Shown here: positions 32,851-38,385 of the stretch, one piece after another | Numbering within the stretch: the first letter of the stretch is position 1 | Layout of the letters: each line of letters opens with the position of its first letter | Source of the DNA: Myxococcales bacterium | Lineage (GTDB): Bacteria; Myxococcota_A; Bradymonadia; Bradymonadales; Bradymonadaceae | NCBI GenBank assembly: GCA_007119175.1 | Contig: SKQC01000235.1 | Location: 1-38,385 of the forward strand | DNA: 38,385 nt | Direction: 5' to 3' | Notes under the pieces: model-generated | Databases searched by the model: none | Told to the model about the DNA's origin: nothing | What the model saw: the letters and a program-made list of their open reading frames with translations, nothing else | Translations under genes and position numbers: made by a program

Positions 32851-34887
32851 TCAACTGCTGCCGACGATGGTATTTCGTCCCCCTTTCTTGGCGCGTAACA
32901 GTCGCCTGTCGGCGGCGCTCAGCAGAGTTTCTGCATCGTGACCGTCGTCGGGATATTGAGCGATGCCGGCGCTGAAGGTGACGTGAAATTGCTGATTATC
33001 GGCGCCTCGAAAAGTCATCTCGGAAAATTCGCTCAGGATTCGCTCCAACGCCTGTTCGGCGGTGTTCATGCTCTCGTCGACCAGGACCACGGCGAATTCC
33101 TCGCCGCCCCATCGGGCGCGCAGATCTTCGATGCGAAAACAATCGCGCAGAAGTTGGCCCAGACTCTTTAAGACCCGGTCGCCGGCGGGGTGGCCATATT
33201 CGTCGTTGACCTTCTTGAAGTGATCGACATCGAGCAAAACAAAGGATAGATCGCGCCGGTGGCGTTCAGCTTCACTGAGTCGAGCCGCCAGTTGTTCCAA
33301 AAAGGCTCGCCGGGTCAATAAGCCGGTCAAGGCGTCGCGATCGGCCCGCTCGCGAAGCAGGCGGATGCGCTCGATTCGCACCCGGATACGAGCTCGCAAC
33401 TCCTCGACCTCGATATCGTGGCATAATACGTCGTCGGCGCCCGATTGATAGGCGGCCAGTCGCGTCTCCGTTTGGTCGCCCCGGGTCGTCATGATCAGGG
33501 GGATGGCCCGCCACCGAGGAATGGCCCGTAGAGTCCGGCAGATATCGAAGGCGGAGACCCCCGACAAGTGGGTGCTTAAAAGCACCAGGTCCGGGCGATG
33601 CTCTTCGAGCTTTTCGAAAAGAGAGTGCGGGCGCTCGTAGTAGTGGACGGCCGTATGGCGTGTCTCCAGATGGGTGGCCAGAAATTGGGCAAAGTCGTCG
33701 TCTGGCTCAATGAGCAGTACCGAGGATTTCTGGGCTCGGCGAAGGGCGGCAAGCCGGCTTGCGGCGCGAGAAAAAGTGGCCGCCGTAACCGGCCTGGAGA
33801 TCAGCACGGAGGCACCAGACCACAGACGACGCACCTCGTCGAGATCGTCGCCGCTATCGCCGATAAGGGCCAGTGGGAGGGTCTCCAGTGGCGATGCTTC
33901 TCGCAGAGCCTCGATGCTCTCGCGCAGTGTTGCCGGCGAAGGGGTTGCCGACAGCGATAAAAAGACACCCGTAAGCAGTGGAGTGCGCACCCGTTGGGCG
34001 GCCTCCTCCAGGTTGCGGGCGGTGCGCACGCGGATCATAAACTGCTCCCCGAAGTCGCGCATTCGCCGAAGGTATTCCTGGTCGGGATCGACGACCAGCA
34101 ATGTCTGCGTTCGACCGTCGACGTGGGTCACCGAGGCCACCGAGGGATGGCCCATCTGCAGTTTCTTACAGGTCTCGCGAAGGGCGACGAGGTGGGAGCG
34201 GCACTGGAGCAATTCATCGGGCTTGAGCTGGGCATCGGGACGAAGAAAGGGCTCCAGATAGGACTCAAATGCCTCCAGTTCGTCGGCGAGTTCGGCAAAA
34301 CCGAATTGCCGGGCCGCGCTGCGAATCGGCGCCGTGGCACGCCTCAGCGCTACGGCCCCGAGTTGCGGCCGACTCGGTGATCGCGCAAATTCGTCCCAGT
34401 GGTTTTCGAGATGCTGAAGATCTTCGTCAAGCTGGAAGACAAAGTCTTTTTGAATGGCATCGAATTCGCGGCTGACCACCGAGTCCTGCTCCAGATTCGA
34501 TGGCGGAGCGTCGTCGACGAGATCGTCGATCTGAATGGCGAATTCTATCGGTGAGATCGGCTTCTGAAGCACAAGGTCGATGCCCTGTGGCGACTCCGGC
34601 TGTAGCGCCGACGTCGCGCTTACGCCGTTGGCCAGTGGCGGCGCCAAAAGGACCAGCGGTGGAGTCATATCGGCGGCGGCCCATTCACGAAGATGACGCT
34701 CAAGCGGTCCGTCGTCCAGGTCCAGATCGACGATCGCCAACTCCACCTCGTCGCCTCGGATGAGGCGATTGGCCTCCTCAACATCATCGGTTGTATGTAC
34801 CTCGTAGCCGCGACGGCTGAGGAGGCGGACATATAGACGGCGAAGATGTGGTTCCCCCGTCAGAAATAACACCCATCGTCGGACCAC
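32851..34887 (-). CDS. Three-receiver, Hpt-like, GGDEF diguanylate cyclase
   Basis: Domains of the 678-residue protein, in order: receiver 1 (about 5-125) with Asp54 and Lys109 kept but its N-terminal acidic pair mostly lost; a helical Hpt-like domain (about 135-245) whose phospho-His is replaced (TAPIRS); receiver 2 (about 261-383) with Ser311 at the phospho-site; receiver 3 (about 388-505) with Ser438 at the phospho-site; and a GGDEF domain (about 515-678). The cyclase motif is GGEEF (594-598), with an RxxD inhibitory site (RIED, 585-588) five residues before it, so it should make cyclic di-GMP and be feedback-inhibited. Only receiver 1 looks able to accept phosphate. No sensor kinase gene is adjacent. 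Cyclic di-GMP could plausibly control the motility and pilus functions in the window, but that link is inference. Confidence 0.88.
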   Translation of the reverse strand: MVRRWVLFLTGEPHLRRLYVRLLSRRGYEVHTTDDVEEANRLIRGDEVELAIVDLDLDDGPLERHLREWAAADMTPPLVLLAPPLANGVSATSALQPESPQGIDLVLQKPISPIEFAIQIDDLVDDAPPSNLEQDSVVSREFDAIQKDFVFQLDEDLQHLENHWDEFARSPSRPQLGAVALRRATAPIRSAARQFGFAELADELEAFESYLEPFLRPDAQLKPDELLQCRSHLVALRETCKKLQMGHPSVASVTHVDGRTQTLLVVDPDQEYLRRMRDFGEQFMIRVRTARNLEEAAQRVRTPLLTGVFLSLSATPSPATLRESIEALREASPLETLPLALIGDSGDDLDEVRRLWSGASVLISRPVTAATFSRAASRLAALRRAQKSSVLLIEPDDDFAQFLATHLETRHTAVHYYERPHSLFEKLEEHRPDLVLLSTHLSGVSAFDICRTLRAIPRWRAIPLIMTTRGDQTETRLAAYQSGADDVLCHDIEVEELRARIRVRIERIRLLRERADRDALTGLLTRRAFLEQLAARLSEAERHRRDLSFVLLDVDHFKKVNDEYGHPAGDRVLKSLGQLLRDCFRIEDLRARWGGEEFAVVLVDESMNTAEQALERILSEFSEMTFRGADNQQFHVTFSAGIAQYPDDGHDAETLLSAADRRLLRAKKGGRNTIVGSS

Positions 34888-35006
34888 GGTCTTCCTCGCA
34901 GCAACGGGATTAAGCGCCCCCTATAGACTCGGTCTACGTCGGTCGATAGGGAACCCAAAAATGCAGTGTAAGGAAAAGCCCCCGAGAGTCGCGAAGTATT
35001 CCCGGA

Positions 35007-36677
35007 TTAGTCCATCAATCGAGCTCGCAGCCGGGAGCTCAGAGAATCGATGACGGTCACCACTACGAGAAGCAACAACAGAGCCGTGGCAGCCCGGTCG
35101 TATTGGAAGTTGTTGATATAGGTATATAGATAAAATCCGATGCCTCCGGCGCCGACGATGCCGAGGATGCTGGCGGCGCGGATATTATACTCGAACATAT
35201 ACAGGGTATAGCCGAGCATCAGTGGCAACACCTGGGGGAAGACGCCCCAGCGAAAGCGCTGGATGGGACTGGCTCCGACGGTGCGGAGGGAGTTGAGTGG
35301 CCCCATGTCGATAGATTCGATTCCCTCATAATAAAATTTGCCCAGATATCCGGAGGCATAAAATGTCAGCGCCAGGATGCCGGGAAAGGGGCCAAGGCCG
35401 ACGATGGCCACGAAAAATAATCCCCAGATGATACTCGGAATAGTGCGCAATCCGTTGAGGATAAGCCGGGCTCCGGCCTGCAGCGGTCGTGCCGAGATAT
35501 TGCGGGCGGCCAGTACTGCCAGTGGAAGGGAGACGATGGCGGCCAGTGACGTGCCGATCAGAGCCATCTGGATGGTCTCAATAAGACTGGAGGCGACCGT
35601 GGCGGTCACCGCAAAATCAGGCGGAAACATGCGCTCGCCGAAGTCGACGGCGTGCTCGAGATTCGAAAAGATTCGGGTCACCGAAAACTCGACCCCCATG
35701 GCGGCCCATACGTATAAGACCAGGGCGAGCAACGCGACGGTGACGTAAAAGGAGGTCTTTCCCCACAGGCCTCCCACGCCATCGGCGATCGGCTCTGAAG
35801 GCGTCGGCGATGAGGCGATTCGAGGGTCGGCACACTCGCGGCCCTCCGGGCAGGTGCTGGAGACAAAAGCCGCGGCCGGCTCGTCGATGGTTCCGTCGGC
35901 AGCGGGCGGTTCCAGTGGACAGGACTCGGCTTCGAGTCGGCAGCAGGCGGCCTCCGGATCGCCGTCGAAGACGATCTGGCCGTCGTGAAGGCAGATGACC
36001 CGGTCGGCGAATCGCCGCGCCATCGACAGGTCGTGGAGGACCATCACCAGTGTCGACGAGCCGCTCTCGGGCTGCGACATCAATTCCAGTGCTTGTTTCG
36101 TCCAGTGGACGTCGAGGCTCGATACCGGCTCATCGAGGAGCATCAAACGGGGCTTCTGGAGCAAGAGTCGCGCGATGGCGACCCGCTGTTGTTCTCCGCC
36201 GCTGAGCTTCGAGGCCCGGGTGTGGAGGCGTTCGTTGAGCCCCAATTCGGTCAATAATTGTCGCGCTCGCCGGCGATCGTCGGCCGGGAAATTCCCCAGC
36301 GACGCCAGTCCGTGGCGATCGTGAAATCGCCCGCACATCACATTTTGCATCGCTGTGAGTTGGGGGACCAGCCCGTAGTCCTGAAATACCAGGCCCACGT
36401 CGCTGTAGATCGAGCGGCCCGGATGGCGATCGGGGCCGATGAGGTGATCGCCGATCTGGACATGTCCCCGCTCCGGCGCCACGAGCCCGGCGAGGACTCG
36501 AAGGAGGCTGGACTTTCCGCTGCCACTGCGGCCGATGATGGCCACCTTTTCGCCGGGGGCGATCGAAAAATTCACCCCGCGTAGCGCGTGGACGCCCTCA
36601 GCTCCGTCGTCGTAATTGACGTGGAGATCGTGGACTTCTAGAGCATTATTTACGGGAAAGGCCGGTGAAGTACTCAT
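35007..36677 (-). CDS. phnC-phnE: PhnC-PhnE fused ABC transporter (ATPase plus permease)
   Basis: This 556-residue chain fuses two normally separate subunits. Residues about 12-245 are an ABC ATPase: Walker A GRSGSGKS (49-56), Q-loop VFQD, signature LSGGEQQ (158-164), Walker B LMLLDEP (178-184) and His215. Residues about 306-556 are a PhnE-type permease with five or six TM helices and the coupling-loop region around residues 452-485. The 60-residue linker (about 245-305) contains five Cys (245, 246, 253, 276, 282), unusual for a cytoplasmic tether. The ATG directly abuts the stop of the PhnD-type gene (TAGATG), so the two are coupled. The family imports phosphonate, phosphite or related oxyanions; the true substrate here is open because a Fur-like box lies upstream. 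Confidence 0.88.
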   Translation of the reverse strand: MSTSPAFPVNNALEVHDLHVNYDDGAEGVHALRGVNFSIAPGEKVAIIGRSGSGKSSLLRVLAGLVAPERGHVQIGDHLIGPDRHPGRSIYSDVGLVFQDYGLVPQLTAMQNVMCGRFHDRHGLASLGNFPADDRRRARQLLTELGLNERLHTRASKLSGGEQQRVAIARLLLQKPRLMLLDEPVSSLDVHWTKQALELMSQPESGSSTLVMVLHDLSMARRFADRVICLHDGQIVFDGDPEAACCRLEAESCPLEPPAADGTIDEPAAAFVSSTCPEGRECADPRIASSPTPSEPIADGVGGLWGKTSFYVTVALLALVLYVWAAMGVEFSVTRIFSNLEHAVDFGERMFPPDFAVTATVASSLIETIQMALIGTSLAAIVSLPLAVLAARNISARPLQAGARLILNGLRTIPSIIWGLFFVAIVGLGPFPGILALTFYASGYLGKFYYEGIESIDMGPLNSLRTVGASPIQRFRWGVFPQVLPLMLGYTLYMFEYNIRAASILGIVGAGGIGFYLYTYINNFQYDRAATALLLLLVVVTVIDSLSSRLRARLMD

Positions 36678-37595
36678 CTAGATGCGCTCGTCGAAATCGA
36701 CAATCGTATAGGCGTGTTCCAGGGCCTGAACATGGGTGTCATGATCTTGTTCGACCAGGCGCTCGGCGCCATAAACACTTCGCAAAAGCTCGGTGTGCTC
36801 CTCTTCGTTGAGCTTCAAAAGAGCGCTGCGCACGGCGTCTTTAACGTCTTCCGGAAGGGCTCCTCGAATCGCCAGGCCGTGGGTCGGCACCGGGCCCTGC
36901 TCGGAGATGACCCGGATCTGGTCGCGCTCTTCTTCGGAGAGATATTGCTGGAGGGCATAATCGGAGGCAGCCGCCGCTTCCACGCGGCCGTTGGCCAGGG
37001 ATAAAAGAGCCTGCTGATAACCGCCAGCGAAGACCACATCGCCCAGAAAGTCCTCCGGTTTTCCACCGTGTTCGACCAGTTCTTGATCGATTAATTCGGC
37101 GACCGGGAAGAGATAACCCGATGTCGACGACGGCGAAGTAAAGGCCACGGATCGGTCTTTTAGATCGGCCAGATCTTCGATGTCGCTGTCGTCGAGGACA
37201 TACCACTGAGAATAATAATGGGGATTGCCGTCGCGTTCCTCGACGACCAGCAATTCGGCGCCAGCCATCTCATGGGCCATCATATAGGGGAGACCGCTAA
37301 AATAGGCGACGTCGGCGTTTTCCGCGCGCAGGGCCTCGACGACGGCCGAATAATTGGTGGGAAGATAGATCTCGATATCAAAGCCCGTCTCTTCGCCGAT
37401 GAATTCGGCGAGGCGATCGGCGTCGAGCTGAAGGCCCTCGGGGTTTTCCTGGGGCTGAAATGCAAAGATAAGCTCTTGAGCGTCCTCGCTTTGCTCGTCA
37501 TCGCTCGACTCCACGTCGTCGCGATCGCAGGCGACTATCGCTGCCAGCGCGGCCAGGACGAGGATAAAAATGGCGGTCGTCGAGCGAGAAAGCAT
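36678..37595 (-). CDS. phnD: PhnD-type substrate-binding lipoprotein
   Basis: The ATG at 37595 gives 305 residues and a lipoprotein signal ending in IVAC (Cys23). An ATG-like extension to 37736 would run through the Fur-like box and lacks a signal, so I reject it. The mature part follows the PhnD/PtxB pattern: FQPQENP, YLPTNYSAVVEALRAENADVAYFSGLPY, VVEERDGNPHYYSQWYVL, LKDRSVAFTSPSSTSGYLFP and a VVFAGGYQQALLSLANGRVEAAA helix. It should deliver a phosphonate- or phosphite-like ligand to the fused PhnC-PhnE protein encoded directly after it. Near the C-terminus, KLNEEEHTELLRSVYGAERLVE also fits the family. The ligand itself cannot be deduced. Confidence 0.88.
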   Translation of the reverse strand: MLSRSTTAIFILVLAALAAIVACDRDDVESSDDEQSEDAQELIFAFQPQENPEGLQLDADRLAEFIGEETGFDIEIYLPTNYSAVVEALRAENADVAYFSGLPYMMAHEMAGAELLVVEERDGNPHYYSQWYVLDDSDIEDLADLKDRSVAFTSPSSTSGYLFPVAELIDQELVEHGGKPEDFLGDVVFAGGYQQALLSLANGRVEAAAASDYALQQYLSEEERDQIRVISEQGPVPTHGLAIRGALPEDVKDAVRSALLKLNEEEHTELLRSVYGAERLVEQDHDTHVQALEHAYTIVDFDERI

Positions 37596-37682
37596 ATTTC
37601 GTTCCGGAAAAGCTGTGGAGGGAGCTGTCTGAACCTCTGCGCCTCCATTGATAATCGCCCCGTGGGGATCGTTCAAGGAGAA

Positions 37683-37707
37683 ATTGATAATTAGTTTCAA
37701 TATCAAT
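37683..37707. promoter_or_regulatory. Fur-box-like palindrome before the phnD-phnCE pair
   Basis: The 19-base core at 37686-37704 matches the Fur consensus GATAATGATAATCATTATC at 15 of 19 positions when read on the minus strand (GATATTGAAACTAATTATC). Its arms are extended by the perfect inverted repeat ATTGATA/TATCAAT (37683-37689, 37701-37707). It lies about 90 bases before the phnD ATG, in an AT-rich patch that stands out from the GC-rich surroundings. This placement suits repression by a Fur-family metal regulator. Confidence 0.6.
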
Positions 37708-37804
37708 ACGGCGAAATGGCTGTATTTTTTTTTCACACCAAAAAGAAGCGTCGATAGTAAGCGTTCAATTGGGTGACGAAGTCATGCGTTGATACCCCCT
37801 TAGG

Positions 37805-37855
37805 TTCGGGCTTGCAGCCCGAAAGGCGGCCAGGCTGGCCGTGGGCCCCGGGGGC
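37805..37855. repeat. Cluster of three GC-rich hairpins
   Basis: Three perfect palindromes stand in a row: TTCGGGCT/AGCCCGAA with loop TGC (37805-37823), GGCCAG/CTGGCC (37828-37840) and GCCCC/GGGGC (37845-37855). They lie just downstream of the stop of the minus-strand gene at the right edge, with no T-run next to them. They could act as a terminator-like or REP-like mRNA end, separating that gene from phnD. Confidence 0.6.
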
Positions 37856-37875
37856 TGAAAGCTTAGATTCGTAGT

Positions 37876-38385
37876 TCAGGGAAAGGCGTAGACCTGTTCC
37901 TCGCCGAATTGCTCGATGAGTCCGTCGACATAATCGAGCAATTCGTCGCGCTGACGCCAGAAATATTTCAGGCGCGTCGGCTCCCGATCCCGCAAATCGG
38001 GAAATAAGATCGGGTCGACTACTTCCGGTCGGAGCATGCGAATGGCGTCGATCAGCGATCGGCTAAAGCGCTGGACGCGTCCCAGCCGGTAGCCCACCAC
38101 ATCGATTTCGACGAAGGCAAAGGCGGTGCTGTTGTCGATGGGCACGAAATGACCATCGGCAAAATGACTGTTGACGCCGTAATAATTTTCAATGCCGCTG
38201 TAGCGATCGAAATTGCTGGTCAGAAAGTCGAAGACATGGAGATTCGATATCTGCTGGGCCAGATGGCGAGTGGAATGACCTTTCGTCTCGCCACGCAGTT
38301 CGCGGATTTTATGACTTTCGATGTGCTCGGCGAGGCGATGGAGATAGTCGTCGAAATCCTCGTCGAGCACCGATTCGTCGAGCCG
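37876..38385 (-). CDS. FAM20/HipA-like kinase, partial
   Basis: The frame is open to the right edge, so the N-terminal part of the protein lies outside the window. The visible C-terminal 169 residues contain a kinase-type catalytic pattern of the FAM20/HipA kind, numbered from the first visible GTG at 38370: FDFLTSNFDRY with Asn53, Asp55 and Arg56, then a short loop and FVPIDNSTAF with Asp79 and Asn80. In FAM20-type secretory kinases the matching motifs are N-x-D-R-H and L-D-N-G. Here the two Asp would be the catalytic base and the metal ligand, so unlike the two pseudokinases in the window this one looks potentially active. The end is helical. The domain call rests on this short motif pair. 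Confidence 0.6.
   Translation of the reverse strand, partial: RLDESVLDEDFDDYLHRLAEHIESHKIRELRGETKGHSTRHLAQQISNLHVFDFLTSNFDRYSGIENYYGVNSHFADGHFVPIDNSTAFAFVEIDVVGYRLGRVQRFSRSLIDAIRMLRPEVVDPILFPDLRDREPTRLKYFWRQRDELLDYVDGLIEQFGEEQVYAFP

Noticed and set aside
34919-34951. A terminator or operator from CCCTAT...ATAGGG between the diguanylate cyclase and phnCE genes
   Set aside because: Six-base arms with a 21-base loop and no T-run are too weak to call.
37596-37736. An N-terminal extension of PhnD from a start at 37736
   Set aside because: The extension would translate the Fur-like box and AT-rich promoter region and would bury the lipoprotein signal; the ATG at 37595 gives a proper lipobox.
37596-37875. 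A Pho box upstream of phnD
   Set aside because: I looked for tandem CTGTCAT-like repeats and found none; the only ordered site is the Fur-like palindrome.

Overview
The window reads as a Gram-negative chromosome of moderately high GC (judged by eye, not counted). The proteins are strongly acidic and Asp/Glu-rich, with many lipoproteins and tetratricopeptide (TPR) proteins. A run of genes resembling the Myxococcus Glt/Agl envelope machinery, a Tgl/PilF-type pilotin and several kinase-like proteins point to the former Deltaproteobacteria, i.e. Myxococcota or a Bradymonadales-like relative. The acidic composition would suit a marine or halophilic host. This placement is inference. I see no tRNA, rRNA, CRISPR array, transposase or phage gene.

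Layout. (1) 1-8473, plus strand: five genes that look like a gliding or envelope-spanning Glt cluster: a truncated TPR protein (GltC-like?), a 1155-aa TPR protein (GltD/AgnA-like), a TPR lipoprotein (GltE/AglT-like), a small exported protein (GltF/CglF-like) and a zinc-ribbon/GYF/TM/TonB-C-like protein (GltJ/AgmX-like). (2) 8501-13452: an NFACT-family protein (RqcH-like, minus), a Tgl/PilF lipoprotein (plus), and a minus-strand pair of YceI and an AckA-PduL fusion. (3) 13797-18797, plus: inositol-phosphate synthase, a palindromic intergenic repeat, LemA, an M48 protease with a TerB-like C-terminus, and a ferritin-like protein. (4) 27063-18820, minus: four tightly packed genes. They encode a pseudokinase / Dna2-Cas4-like nuclease / SF1 helicase fusion, a beta-propeller lipoprotein, a CPBP membrane protease with a large extracytoplasmic insert, and a coiled-coil/acidic/two-TM protein. 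(5) 27313-34887: a glycosyltransferase, a membrane pseudokinase, an RlmD/TrmA-like protein without its catalytic residues, an SDR epimerase-like protein with Tyr replaced by Phe, and a multi-receiver diguanylate cyclase. (6) 37595-35007, minus: a PhnD-type lipoprotein and a PhnC-PhnE fusion, preceded by a Fur-box-like palindrome. (7) The right edge holds part of a FAM20/HipA-like kinase.

The strongest candidates for something undescribed are the pseudokinase-nuclease-helicase fusion with its coupled operon, the AckA-PduL fusion, the Fur-box/PhnD/PhnCE unit with a Cys-rich linker, and a theme of degenerate enzymes (two pseudokinases, a dead-looking rRNA methyltransferase homologue, an SDR lacking its Tyr, and receiver and Hpt domains without phospho-acceptors). 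The Glt cluster itself is known biology, but its gene content here (no gltG/H/I in view) differs from the Myxococcus order as I recall it.
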